Assembly (NCBI RefSeq): GCF_000519085.1
Contig: NZ_KI912577.1
Coordinates: 1,555,331 to 1,619,330, forward strand
Direction of reading: 5' to 3'
DNA: 64,000 nt
Source: Methylobacterium sp. 10
Lineage (GTDB): Bacteria > Pseudomonadota > Alphaproteobacteria > Rhizobiales > Beijerinckiaceae
In this document: one piece after another, positions 45,291 to 54,470 of the stretch
Layout: the number at the start of each line of letters is the position of its first letter
Position numbering within the stretch: the stretch's first letter is position 1
The notes under the pieces: generated by a model
The model's database searches: none
Told to the model about the DNA's origin: nothing
The model's input: the letters and a program-made list of their open reading frames with translations, nothing else
Translations under genes and position numbers: made by a program

Positions 45291-45656
45291 ATGGCACGAA
45301 TCCTCCTCGTTGACGATGAAGAGCCCGTGCGCGGCTTCCTGAAGCGGGGCCTGGAAATCGACGGGCATTCCGTCGTGACGGCGTCGGACGGGAGCGACGG
45401 GCTCGATCGACTGACGGAGGCGGATGGCGCATTCGATCTGATGCTCACCGATATCCGCATGCCGCTGATGGACGGCATCGCTCTCGCTCTCGCAGCCAAG
45501 CGCGATTTTCCCGACCTGACCATCCTCCTGATGACGGGGTTCGCCGACCAGCGCGAGCGGGCCCGTGGCCTCGACGCCATCGTCACCGACGTGCTGACGA
45601 AGCCTTTCTCGCTGGCGGACCTGCGCTCGACGGTGAAGCGCGCGCTCGCCGCTTGA
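45291..45656 (+). CDS. Single-domain response regulator, CpdR-like
   Basis: The 121-residue receiver domain has no output domain. It has the acidic pair in LLVDDEEPVRGFL, phospho-acceptor Asp in LMLTDIRMPLMDG (about residue 51), Thr in ILLMTGFADQR and Lys in VLTKPFSLADL. The length and the MTGFA / KPF pattern resemble CpdR, which, when unphosphorylated, directs substrates to ClpXP in Caulobacter. Other stand-alone receivers are possible. A TTGACA hexamer at 45232-45237 may be a -35 element. Confidence 0.83.
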   Translation: MARILLVDDEEPVRGFLKRGLEIDGHSVVTASDGSDGLDRLTEADGAFDLMLTDIRMPLMDGIALALAAKRDFPDLTILLMTGFADQRERARGLDAIVTDVLTKPFSLADLRSTVKRALAA

Positions 45657-45752
45657 ACCGGCCGCACGGGCGCAAAATTTCCATGAAGCTTGGCCGCGGG
45701 TCCTTGCGTTGCCGAAGGGAGCGTTTCCTCCTTTCCTCGCGACGAGTGCCCC

Positions 45753-46958
45753 ATGATGTCATCGACGACGACCCGCGCCGCCCTGGCGGCGGTGCTCCTT
45801 TCCGGCACGATCGTCACTGGGGCCAGTGGGGCTGAAGCCCAGGCGGGTCCCGCCGCCGGCACTCTCACCAAAGTCGCCAGCTTCGAGCATCAGGTGACCG
45901 GCGTCACCGTCTCCAGAGACGGGCGCGTCTTCGTCAATTTCCCGCGCTGGACCGAGGACAGCGCCGTCTCGGTCGCCGAGGTGAAGGACGGCCGGATTAC
46001 ACCCTTCCCCGATGCCGAGTGGAATTCCTGGCGCAATGCGCGCAAGGACGAGGTCTCGGCCGGTGACCATTGGATCTGCGTCCAAAGTGTCGTGGCGAGC
46101 CCGGACGGCAATCTCTGGGTGCTCGACCCAGCCGCGCCTGCCATGGCGGCGGTGGTGAAGGATGGGCCGAAGCTCGTGGAGATCGACCTCAAGACCAACA
46201 GGCCCGCCCGCACCATCGCCTTCGACGAGGCCGTGGCGCCGCAGGGGTCCTACCTCAACGACGTTCGCTTCTCGCCGGATGGAAAGACCGCCTACATCAC
46301 CGATTCGGGCGCGAGCGGTGCCCTCGTCGTGGTCGATCTCGCCAGTGGCAAAGCCCGTCGCCTCCTTGACGGCGACGCGACGACCCAACCCGACAAGAGC
46401 GTCACCGTCACCTACGAGGGTAAGCCCCTGCGGCGGCCCGATGGGCGCGGCGTGGAATTCGCTGCCGATGGCATAGCCCTCTCGCCCGATGGCGGTACCC
46501 TGTATTGGCAGGCGATCAAGGGGCGGACCCTCTATAGTCTGCCGACATCCGCACTCACCGGCTGGCTGACCTCGTCACTCGTGCCGGAAGCACTCAGCGA
46601 CAGAAGTCTGTCGGGCAAGGTGGAGACGGTGGGCGATAACGGCCCGGCCGATGGCCTTATCATCTCGCGCAAGGATGGGCGGATGTACGTTACTTCGCCC
46701 CAGGACGACTCGATCAAGGTCCGCGACCTGTCCATCAAGGGCTCGGCCCTCACGACCTTGATCCAGGACAAGCGCCTGCGCTGGCCCGACACCTTCGCCG
46801 AAGGACCGGACGGTACCCTCTACGTGACGACTTCACGTATCCAGGATTCAGCCTTCTACAAGCCAGACGCACCGGCGGCCCTGCCCACCGACCTGTGGAG
46901 CTTCAAGCCCGCGGCAAGCGATGCCACCGGCTCGACGACGAGCCCATCAGCCCGCTGA
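45753..46958 (+). CDS. L-dopachrome tautomerase-related (major royal jelly) exported protein
   Basis: The 401-residue protein has a signal peptide (RAALAAVLLSGTIVTGASGA, AEAQA) and a six-bladed beta-propeller of the Yellow/major-royal-jelly type: HQVTGVTVSRDGRVFVNFPR; VQSVVASPDGNLWVLDPAAP; LNDVRFSPDGKTAYITDSGA; DGIALSPDGGTLYWQAIKGR; WPDTFAEGPDGTLYVTTSRI. These are family marks; bacterial members have no settled reaction. It is the first of three exported propeller genes. The start MMSSTTTRAAL at 45753 begins the signal. Confidence 0.86.
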   Translation: MMSSTTTRAALAAVLLSGTIVTGASGAEAQAGPAAGTLTKVASFEHQVTGVTVSRDGRVFVNFPRWTEDSAVSVAEVKDGRITPFPDAEWNSWRNARKDEVSAGDHWICVQSVVASPDGNLWVLDPAAPAMAAVVKDGPKLVEIDLKTNRPARTIAFDEAVAPQGSYLNDVRFSPDGKTAYITDSGASGALVVVDLASGKARRLLDGDATTQPDKSVTVTYEGKPLRRPDGRGVEFAADGIALSPDGGTLYWQAIKGRTLYSLPTSALTGWLTSSLVPEALSDRSLSGKVETVGDNGPADGLIISRKDGRMYVTSPQDDSIKVRDLSIKGSALTTLIQDKRLRWPDTFAEGPDGTLYVTTSRIQDSAFYKPDAPAALPTDLWSFKPAASDATGSTTSPSAR

Positions 46959-47026
46959 GGCCGAAGGCCCGGCCTGTCGGCGAGACCGGCCGGGCATTGC
47001 CGCCACCCTCCGTCACGAGCTTTTCC

Positions 47027-47998
47027 ATGCGCCGACGCGACATCCTCTGCGGCCTTGCCGCATCCGGTCTCTGGAGCGGACACGCCTCAGCGGCTCCGAT
47101 CCTTCGCTCGGACGATCCCCGGTTCGTCGAACTGGTCAATCCATCCGCCCGGCCGGTGACCCTCTATCACGAGGGTCGGTGGTGCGAAGGTTTGTGCTGG
47201 GCGCCGCATCTCGGGGGCCTCATCGTCAGCGACGTGCGGTCGAACCGCATGCTGGTCATCGGCGAGGATGGCGGGGTGAAGCCGTTTCGCGATCCGTCGA
47301 ACAATGCCAACGGCAACATCCTCGATGCCGAAGGACGTCTCGTCACCTGTGAGCACCGGACCCGTCGCGTCGTCCGCCGCGAGCCCGATGGGACGATGAC
47401 CGTGCTGGCGGGTTCCTACGGCGGCAAGCCCCTGAACTCACCAAACGACGCGGCGCTCGCACCGGACGGAGCGATCTGGTTCACCGATCCCGTCTTCGGC
47501 ATCACGGTTCCGGACGAAGGTATTCAGGCGGTGCCGGCCCAATCCGCGAGGCGGGTCTACCGAATCGATCCGGCCGGCGAGGTTCAGGGCATGACCGATG
47601 CCGTCGGCCAGCCCAACGGCATCGCCTTCGCGCCGGACGGCCGAACGCTCTACGTCACCGAGACCAGCGCCGCCCTCGACAATACTGAGGGCGCGCGCGC
47701 CATCCTCGCTTTCCCGGTGAAGGACCGGCGCCTCGGCGAGCCACGGGTCGTCGCCTCGCTCGATGCCGGCGCTCCGGACGGTCTCGCCATTGATGAGGCC
47801 GGGCGGATCTACGCCGCCTGTGCCGACGGCGTGCGCATCTACCTGCCCGACGGGACGCTGCTCGGCCGGATCGCTACCGCGACGCCGGCCTCCAACGTCG
47901 AGTTCGGTGGGGCGGACGGGCATCGCCTCTTCATCTCGGCCGGCTCCGTGGTGGCGGCCATCGATCTCAAGGTCCGGGGCGCGGCAAAAGCCGGCTGA
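47027..47998 (+). CDS. SMP-30/gluconolactonase/LRE family exported protein
   Basis: The 323-residue protein has a twin-arginine-like signal, MRRRDILCGLAASGLWSG. An SMP-30 propeller follows: EGLCWAPHLGGLIVSDVRSN, NGNILDAEGRLVTCEHRTRR, LNSPNDAALAPDGAIWFTDP, PNGIAFAPDGRTLYVTETSA, DGLAIDEAGRIYAACADGVR. The Glu, Asn and Asp positions for calcium are present. It probably hydrolyses a lactone in the periplasm. It follows the royal-jelly gene by 68 bp and precedes another propeller gene, all rightward. Confidence 0.88.
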   Translation: MRRRDILCGLAASGLWSGHASAAPILRSDDPRFVELVNPSARPVTLYHEGRWCEGLCWAPHLGGLIVSDVRSNRMLVIGEDGGVKPFRDPSNNANGNILDAEGRLVTCEHRTRRVVRREPDGTMTVLAGSYGGKPLNSPNDAALAPDGAIWFTDPVFGITVPDEGIQAVPAQSARRVYRIDPAGEVQGMTDAVGQPNGIAFAPDGRTLYVTETSAALDNTEGARAILAFPVKDRRLGEPRVVASLDAGAPDGLAIDEAGRIYAACADGVRIYLPDGTLLGRIATATPASNVEFGGADGHRLFISAGSVVAAIDLKVRGAAKAG

Positions 47999-48030
47999 CC
48001 GATTTCATTTTCTCCAGGATTGCAGCATCC

Positions 48031-49221
48031 ATGACCCTCGCTCGACGTGACATGCTGGCGGCCGGCCTTGCCGGATTTGCCTCCCTGAGCAGCCAGGCCT
48101 CCGCGGCTGAGGGAGGCTCCCCCCTTACGGCATCCGGCAAGACGGTCGCCCGCGATCCAGGTGTGCCGGGACTTGAACTCGCCATGGCGGCGGATGCGCC
48201 CTCGAACCCCACCGGCATCACCGTGTCGCGGAGCGGCCGCATCTTCGTGATGATGCCGCGCTTCAACGCGAAGGTGCCCTTCACCCTCGGCGAAGTCATG
48301 CCGGATGGGAGCGTGACGCCCTATCCCGACGAGACCACCAATCAGCCCGATGCAAAGCACGCCCAGACCCGTCTGCTGCATGTTCCCAATGGGGTGATGG
48401 ACCGGGACGACAAGCTCTGGGTTCTCGATGCCGGGCTGCCGGACGGTGCCGGCCCGCCCATGCCGGGAGGGGCCAAGCTCGTCCAGTTCGATCTGGCCAC
48501 CAACCGGATCGCGCGGGTGGTCCCGCTGGAGGCTGGGGTCACGGCGACCTCCTCGCTCAACGACCTGCGAGTCGATATCCGCGACGGACGGGCGGTGGCG
48601 TTCGTCACCGATCAGGGCCAGGACGGCCATGGTGCGATCCTCGCCGTGGATCTCGCGAGCGGACGCGTCGTCCGGCGCCTAGCCGAGCATGCCAGCACCG
48701 AATCCCAGAAGGGCATCGTCAAGATCGTCGAGAACCGCCAGATCCTTCAGCGAAAGGCCGAAGGGCCGCCGCGCCCGGTGCAGGGTGGCGCCAACGGTAT
48801 CGCGCTCGGCCCCGACGGCCGACGCCTCTACTACGCGCCGCTCATGGGGCGGCGCCTCTATGCGGTAGAGACCGCTCTGCTCCTCGACCCGGCGGTGTCC
48901 GATGCCGAGGTCGCCGCCGCCGTGGAGGATCTCGGAGAGAAGGGCATGACCGGCGGCCTCATCGCGGATTCGGAGGACCGCGTGTATCTCGCCCTGCAGG
49001 AGCACAATGCGGTCGGCCGGCGCGAAACGGACGGCACCGTCACCATCCTCGCCACCGATCCCCGGCTGATCTGGGCCGACACGTTCTGGATCACCCCCGA
49101 CCGCTGGCTCTATATCACCGCCGCGCAGGTCAATCGGAGCCCGGACTACAACAACGGTCGCGATCTGAGACAGCCGCCCTACGCGATCCTCCGGATGCGC
49201 ATCGACGCCGACCCAGCCTGA
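48031..49221 (+). CDS. Second L-dopachrome tautomerase-related exported protein
   Basis: The 396-residue protein has a twin-arginine-like signal (MTLARRDMLAAGLAGFASLS) and a royal-jelly propeller: NPTGITVSRSGRIFVMMPRF, GVMDRDDKLWVLDAGL, SSLNDLRVDIRDGRAVAFVT, NGIALGPDGRRLYYAPLMGR and WADTFWITPDRWLYITAAQV. It resembles the product at 45753 blade by blade, so the two are paralogs. It starts 32 bp after the SMP-30 gene. Three propellers in a row suggest a periplasmic pathway acting on one compound class (inference). Confidence 0.86.
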   Translation: MTLARRDMLAAGLAGFASLSSQASAAEGGSPLTASGKTVARDPGVPGLELAMAADAPSNPTGITVSRSGRIFVMMPRFNAKVPFTLGEVMPDGSVTPYPDETTNQPDAKHAQTRLLHVPNGVMDRDDKLWVLDAGLPDGAGPPMPGGAKLVQFDLATNRIARVVPLEAGVTATSSLNDLRVDIRDGRAVAFVTDQGQDGHGAILAVDLASGRVVRRLAEHASTESQKGIVKIVENRQILQRKAEGPPRPVQGGANGIALGPDGRRLYYAPLMGRRLYAVETALLLDPAVSDAEVAAAVEDLGEKGMTGGLIADSEDRVYLALQEHNAVGRRETDGTVTILATDPRLIWADTFWITPDRWLYITAAQVNRSPDYNNGRDLRQPPYAILRMRIDADPA

Positions 49222-49247
49222 TGCCGCTCGCCCATCCGCTCGTATGA

Positions 49248-50591
49248 TCAGGTGAGCATGTGAGTGAGGAGGGCACGCAACTGTGCCGGCTTGATCGGTT
49301 TGTGCATCAATTCGGCGCCGATCATCGCCACTTCGGCCTCGATCTCGGGTGAATGGTCGGCGGTGGTCACGATCACCGGCAGGGCCGAACGGGTCACGCC
49401 GCGCAAGTAGGTCGCGACGTCGAGGCCGCAAGCGCCGTGATCGAGGTGATAATCCAGGATCAGTACGTCCGGCGGGGGCTGCCCGGCGGCAACGTGCTCC
49501 GCCACGCCCGCAAGGTCGCGATGGGCGCTGACCTCCGCATCCCAATTCTGCAACAGACGCTTCAGCGCATCGGCGGTGGCCGGATCGTTCTCGACGATGA
49601 GGACGCGCGCCCCGGTCAACCGCGTCGCGATGGGCTCTGGACCAGACATGGTGTCGGTCGGGGAGGCGCCGATGGGCACGGACAGGCTGACCCGCGTGCC
49701 GTGGCGGAGCCGCGAATCGAGGACGAGGGCATGGTCGAGGGCCATGGCCATGCGCTGAACGATGGAGAGGCCGAGGCCGAGTCCCGGCTCGCCCTCGTCC
49801 CCCCCCGCGCCGCCCCGGTAGAATTCCTCGAAGACGAGATGGCGCTCGCTCTCCGCGATGCCGCAGCCGGTATCGATCACCTCGATGCGGCACAGCCGGC
49901 CGCGCCGGCGCGCGGCGATCAGCACGCCGCCCCGGCCGGTATAGCGGATCGCGTTGGAGACGAGGTTCTGCAGGATGCGCCGCAGCAGGACCAGGTCGCT
50001 GTCCACCCGGATGTCCGGGCAGCGGACAGCGAGGCGCAGGCCTTTGCGCTCGGCCATCGGCAAGAAGCTCGCCGCGATGCCGTCGAGCAGATCGCCGAGA
50101 GCCACTGGGCGGATGACTGGGCGGACAATGCCGGCATCGAGCTTGGAGATGTCGAGCAGGGTCTTGATCAGATCCTCGATGGTCTGCAGGCCCCGTTCGA
50201 CCTGCCCCGACATCGCTAGGGCTTCCGGGCCGAGTGGCATATCCGACAGTGCAGAGGCGGAGAGGCGCGCGGCATTCAGCGGCTGAAGCAGGTCGTGCCC
50301 AGCGGCGGCCAGAAAGCGGGTCTTCGAGCGGTTGGCGGTCTCGGCCTCTTCCTTGGCCGCGACCAAGGCGGCATTGGAGCGCTCCAGGCTGTGCATCAGG
50401 CCGGTGAGTTCTTCAGTGCGGGAGCGGACCCGGCCTTCGAGCATGATCGCGGTCTGAAACAGCGAATAGGCGCCTCCTTGCTGGTCCATGGTACGCTCAA
50501 CATGCGCCATGAGTGCCGCGTTGATCCGCTCCAGCTTGGCGATGCGGCGGCTGGTCTCGTCGTCGGCGACGCTTCGAGTGCCGGGCATCAT
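49248..50591 (-). CDS. Hybrid histidine kinase with C-terminal receiver (NahK-like)
   Basis: The 447-residue cytosolic protein has an N-terminal coiled coil (MLEGRVRSRTEELTGLMHSL, LVAAKEEAETANRSKTRFL), an H-box (AAAGHDLLQPLNAARLSASA), N-box (LQNLVSNAIRYTGRGG), G1 (VIDTGCGIAE) and G2 (GEPGLGLGLSIVQRMA). The receiver from about residue 330 has VLIVENDP, phospho-Asp in VLILDYHLDHGA, and a Lys in LMHKPIKPAQL. It lacks a membrane or PAS domain. The upstream FIST gene, overlapping by 4 bp (ATGA), likely supplies sensing. This pairing is that of NosP/NahK. Confidence 0.88.
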   Translation of the reverse strand: MMPGTRSVADDETSRRIAKLERINAALMAHVERTMDQQGGAYSLFQTAIMLEGRVRSRTEELTGLMHSLERSNAALVAAKEEAETANRSKTRFLAAAGHDLLQPLNAARLSASALSDMPLGPEALAMSGQVERGLQTIEDLIKTLLDISKLDAGIVRPVIRPVALGDLLDGIAASFLPMAERKGLRLAVRCPDIRVDSDLVLLRRILQNLVSNAIRYTGRGGVLIAARRRGRLCRIEVIDTGCGIAESERHLVFEEFYRGGAGGDEGEPGLGLGLSIVQRMAMALDHALVLDSRLRHGTRVSLSVPIGASPTDTMSGPEPIATRLTGARVLIVENDPATADALKRLLQNWDAEVSAHRDLAGVAEHVAAGQPPPDVLILDYHLDHGACGLDVATYLRGVTRSALPVIVTTADHSPEIEAEVAMIGAELMHKPIKPAQLRALLTHMLT

Positions 50592-51739
50592 GAGGCTGGC
50601 GGCCGGCCGATTGCGATACCTGTGAAGGTCTGGTTGAGGTGCATCGCCCGGTACTGCTCGCCATAGGTTTCGAACCCGACCACGTCATAGCGGCGATAGA
50701 GGTCGCAGATGCCCTGGCGGACCTGCCGGCTCTCCGCATCGAGGCGCCGCAGGATGCAGTCGAAGCCGATGATGAGGTCGATCCCCCCGAGCGCCGCTTC
50801 GAGGCGGGTGAGTTCGCTGCGGGTGGTCTCCACGATATCGCGCGGCTGGGCCAGCGTGAGCACGACGCCCTCGTCGATGGCGCAGAAGAAGCTCAGTGAG
50901 CCATCGGCGTTCATACGCCGGATCGAGCGGCAGAAATACTCGCCCCCGACCTTCACCGCTAGGGGATAGGCGGCAAAGCTCATCGGCGTCAGCGCTTCCG
51001 GGTCGAGTCCCACGGCCATGGCGTATTCGCGGGCGGCGGGCTCGGCGTTCAACTCGTGGACGATGCGCTGCTCGTCGTCGGAGGCCGTGACCACGAACTT
51101 CGTGGTCGTCGGCTCGAAATGATCGCTCTTGAAGATCTGGAACGGATAATCCGTCTCCACCAGCACCACCACCGCCGCCCGGCGATGGATCGCGCCTTCG
51201 TGGAGCAGCACCGTCTCGCAAAAACTCATGTCGTCGCCGGCCGATCCGCCCACCAGGGGGATGCCGTCCAGCGCCCAGGCGATGGCCGAGACCACCGTCT
51301 CCTCCGCATTGGCGAGGCCATCGATGAAGGACAGGGCGAAGCGCCGGTTCGGTGCGGCATCGGGGGATTCCGTCTCCAGGATCCGCCGCAGGGCACGGAC
51401 GGACGAGGCCGTGCGCGCCACGTCGAGATGGTCGATGGCATCAAGGATCGCGGAAACGACACGAAAACCCGTTTTGGGGAACGCCACCACCACGAGGCCG
51501 CGCTCCAATCCTCCCGCCGGGCAGATGCCGCCCGACATGGTGCATCCGGTGATGGGCGTACCAGGAAAGGCGCCTGCGAGGGCGGTGTTCAGGTCATCGA
51601 CGGTGTAATCGGGAGAGAAGAAGGCGAGCAGATGCGAGAGGCGGGCTGGACCGATGCCGGCGGCGACATCCGCCACCGCCTCTGCCGCCGTCGCGGCGAC
51701 CGTCCAGGCGGTCCTGATCCCGCACAGATGGCCACGCAT
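50588..51739 (-). CDS. FIST-domain sensor protein (NosP-like)
   Basis: The 383-residue protein has FIST N (GPARLSHLLAFFSPDYTVDD, ITGCTMSGGICPAGGLERGL) and FIST C (FAAYPLAVKVGGEYFCRSIR, DLIIGFDCILRRLDAESRQV, TYGEQYRAMHLNQTFTGIAI) domains. FIST proteins bind small ligands. NosP members bind haem and nitric oxide and regulate an adjacent kinase. The His residues here, for example in FKSDHFEPTTTKF, could be haem ligands, but that cannot be decided from sequence. ATG at 51739 has GAGGAGGAC before it; GTG at 51757 is an alternative. Confidence 0.85.
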   Translation of the reverse strand: MRGHLCGIRTAWTVAATAAEAVADVAAGIGPARLSHLLAFFSPDYTVDDLNTALAGAFPGTPITGCTMSGGICPAGGLERGLVVVAFPKTGFRVVSAILDAIDHLDVARTASSVRALRRILETESPDAAPNRRFALSFIDGLANAEETVVSAIAWALDGIPLVGGSAGDDMSFCETVLLHEGAIHRRAAVVVLVETDYPFQIFKSDHFEPTTTKFVVTASDDEQRIVHELNAEPAAREYAMAVGLDPEALTPMSFAAYPLAVKVGGEYFCRSIRRMNADGSLSFFCAIDEGVVLTLAQPRDIVETTRSELTRLEAALGGIDLIIGFDCILRRLDAESRQVRQGICDLYRRYDVVGFETYGEQYRAMHLNQTFTGIAIGRPPAS

Positions 51740-51872
51740 CCGCGTGTCCTCCTCCACCGCCCCACTCCCTCGGCATCATGCGTCGGCTTTGCGCCTCGAC
51801 ATCACGTCCGGGGAGTATGTCGATGCGGTCGGCGGCGCGCAACGGCGATGCGCCTGGCGCCGCCTCTGGCGC

Positions 51873-52175
51873 TCAGTCGACCGTCTTCAGATCCTTCACC
51901 GAAACGTCGCCCTGGCGGGACGAGAAGGTCGGCGCGGAGCCGTTGCTTTGGGAAACGCCGCTGATCTGGTGATCGCCGGTATCGTAGGTCGTGCGCTTGC
52001 CGTCGGTGTCGATGACGAGCCGGCGTGCATCGGGGAAGAAGGCGTAGCGCATCCCGTTCTGGCCACCGCTGGTGGAGGGCTGGCCCAGCTCCTGCGGCCA
52101 CCAAGCCTCGCCGCCGGACATGGGCTTCATCGGTTCCATGGGCTTCATGGGTTCCATGGGCTTCATCGGTTCCAT
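51873..52175 (-). CDS. Hypothetical protein with MEPMKP repeats
   Basis: The 100-residue protein begins with MEPMKP repeated about three times (18-bp DNA units at 52124-52175). A compact part follows: GGEAWWPQELGQPSTSGGQN, MRYAFFPDARRLVIDTDGKR, TTYDTGDHQISGVSQSNGSA and DVSVKDLKTVD. I recall similar ~65-residue cores as uncharacterised Methylobacteriaceae proteins. It has no signal peptide. It is divergent from htpG, with about 180 bp between. Confidence 0.65.
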   Translation of the reverse strand: MEPMKPMEPMKPMEPMKPMSGGEAWWPQELGQPSTSGGQNGMRYAFFPDARRLVIDTDGKRTTYDTGDHQISGVSQSNGSAPTFSSRQGDVSVKDLKTVD

Positions 52176-52354
52176 CGTCGTAGTCCTCGAACGTGGTGAG
52201 TCAGACACGCCTACGCCCGAGAGCGGACAAGGTTGCATGGACCGGGCGCCTGCCCCCGGCGGCTGCATGCCGGATCCGACTTCTACTTGCCGATATTGAA
52301 TTTCCGCCCCGCAGGGGTCATATCGCGCACCGTTCGATCCCCGGAGGCAAAACC

Positions 52355-54193
52355 TTGAGCGATACCCTGGAACGGCACGAATTCGGTGCCGAGGTCGGCA
52401 GGCTATTGGACCTAGTGGTCCACGCCCTCTATTCCGACCGCGAAATCTTCCTCCGCGAATTGGTGGCCAACGCCGCCGATGCCATGGACCGGCGCCGCTT
52501 CGAGGCGCTGACGCAATCGGTCTCTGCCCCGCCGGCCGACGCGAAGGTTACGATCACGCCTGAGAAAAACGCGCGCACGCTAACGGTGTCCGATCCCGGC
52601 ATCGGCATGACCAAGGCCGAACTGGCGCAGAATCTCGGCACTATCGCCCGCTCCGGCACCCGCGCCTTCAGCCAGTCGCTCGGAGATACGAAGGCTGAGG
52701 ACAAACCCAGCCTGATCGGCCAGTTCGGCGTCGGTTTCTACTCCGCCTTCATGGTGGCGGACCGCGTCACCGTCACCTCGCGCCGCGCCGGCGTCGGCGC
52801 CGACGAAGCCTGGACCTGGGCCTCGGACGGCCAGGGCAGCTATACCCTGGAACAGGCGACACGCGACGAGCCCGGCACCGACATCGTCCTCCATCTCAAG
52901 GAGGATGCCGACGAGTATCTGGAGAGCTACCGCCTCGACCACGTCGTGCGCAAATGGGCCGACCACATCACCGTGCCGGTCGCCATCGTCGCTGAGGGCA
53001 AGACAGAGACCGCGAACCAGGGCACCGCCCTGTGGCGCAAGTCGAAATCCGAGGTCACCCCGGAGCAGTACACCGAGTTCTACCGCCATGTCGGCATGAA
53101 CTTCGACGAGCCCTGGGCGACCCTGCATTGGCGGGCGGAGGGGGCGCTTGAATTCTCGGCCCTGCTGTTCATTCCCGGCATGAAGCCGTTCCAGGCGGTG
53201 GAGGGCGAACGCGCGAGCAAGGTCCGGCTCCACGTCCGGCGCATGTTCATCACCGATGAGGCCGAGTTGCTGCCGACCTGGCTGCGCTTCGTCCAAGGCG
53301 TCGTCGACACGGAGGACCTGCCCCTCAACGTCTCCCGCGAGATGTTGCAGGCGACACCCGTCCTCACCAAGATCCGCCGCGCGGTCACCGGCCGCGTCCT
53401 CTCCGAACTCGGCAACCGCGCCAAGGATGCGGAGGGCTATCAGCCCTTCTGGGAGAATTTCGGCCCCGTCCTCAAGGAGGGCATCTACGAGGATTACGAG
53501 CGCCGCGGCGAGATTGCCCCGCTGCTGCGCTTCCGTTCTTCGGCGGTGCAAGGCTGGACCTCGCTGCCCGATTACGTCTCGCGCATGAAGGACGGCCAGG
53601 AGGCGATCTATTACCTCGTGGCCGACGATGCCGACGCCCTGGCTTCCTCGCCTCAGCTCGAGGGCTTTCGCGCCCGCGGTGTCGAGGTGCTTCTGCTCTC
53701 CGACCATGTGGACGCGTTCTGGCCGGAGCAGCTCGGCCGCTTCGAGGAGAAGCCGCTGCGCTCGGTGACACAGGGCGGCCTCGATCTCTCGAAGATCGCC
53801 GCCGCGGAAGAGGCCGGTGAAGCGCCGGCCCCGGTCGATGCCCTCGTCGTCGCCCTCAAGACGGCACTGGCCAAGGACGTGGCCGATGTCCGCGCCACCG
53901 ACCGGCTGGTGGAGAGTGCCGTGGTGCTCTCGGCCTCAGGGACCGGACCCGACCTGCAGATGCAGCGCCTCCTGCGCCGGGCCGGACGCGGAGCCGGCGG
54001 ATTGCCGATCCTCGAGATCAATCCGCGCCATCCGCTGATCGCCTCCCTCGGGGCGAAGGCCGAGGCCGGGGAAGACGTGACGGAGGCTGCCGGCACCCTC
54101 GTCGACCTCGCCCGTATCCAGGACGGCGACACCCCACGCGATCCGGTCGCCTTCGCCCGCAAGGTCGCCGCGGCCCTCGCCTCCGGCGCCTGA
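52355..54193 (+). CDS. htpG: Chaperone protein HtpG (Hsp90)
   Basis: The 612-residue Hsp90 has an N-terminal GHKL ATPase ([70 protein letters not shown]). The middle domain has [11 protein letters not shown] with the catalytic Arg. The C-terminal dimer part has [19 protein letters not shown] start at 52355 with GGAGG eight bases upstream gives [13 protein letters not shown], the normal N-terminus; no ATG or GTG is available there. It assists folding under heat and other stress. Confidence 0.95.
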   Translation: MSDTLERHEFGAEVGRLLDLVVHALYSDREIFLRELVANAADAMDRRRFEALTQSVSAPPADAKVTITPEKNARTLTVSDPGIGMTKAELAQNLGTIARSGTRAFSQSLGDTKAEDKPSLIGQFGVGFYSAFMVADRVTVTSRRAGVGADEAWTWASDGQGSYTLEQATRDEPGTDIVLHLKEDADEYLESYRLDHVVRKWADHITVPVAIVAEGKTETANQGTALWRKSKSEVTPEQYTEFYRHVGMNFDEPWATLHWRAEGALEFSALLFIPGMKPFQAVEGERASKVRLHVRRMFITDEAELLPTWLRFVQGVVDTEDLPLNVSREMLQATPVLTKIRRAVTGRVLSELGNRAKDAEGYQPFWENFGPVLKEGIYEDYERRGEIAPLLRFRSSAVQGWTSLPDYVSRMKDGQEAIYYLVADDADALASSPQLEGFRARGVEVLLLSDHVDAFWPEQLGRFEEKPLRSVTQGGLDLSKIAAAEEAGEAPAPVDALVVALKTALAKDVADVRATDRLVESAVVLSASGTGPDLQMQRLLRRAGRGAGGLPILEINPRHPLIASLGAKAEAGEDVTEAAGTLVDLARIQDGDTPRDPVAFARKVAAALASGA

Positions 54194-54293
54194 ACCCGCG
54201 ACGTTCCACGGGAGCGCATTCTTTGTGCGCTCCCGACTTGTGATTTCGACCGAACTCGTGTTAACGAGCCTCCGTCTCATCGAGGCGCCCCGC

Positions 54294-54385
<92 letters not shown>

Positions 54386-54470
54386 AAGCCTGAAAAGCCT
54401 TTATTTTCAGACGTTCCCAAGGGAAACAGCGACTTCGTTGCCGTCCGGTGGTACACACGTGGTTCTGGCA

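Noticed and set aside
52124..52175. Short direct repeats considered as a CRISPR array
   Set aside because: The 18-bp units are contiguous, lack spacers and are in frame, encoding MEPMKP. No CRISPR array or cas gene was seen anywhere in the window.
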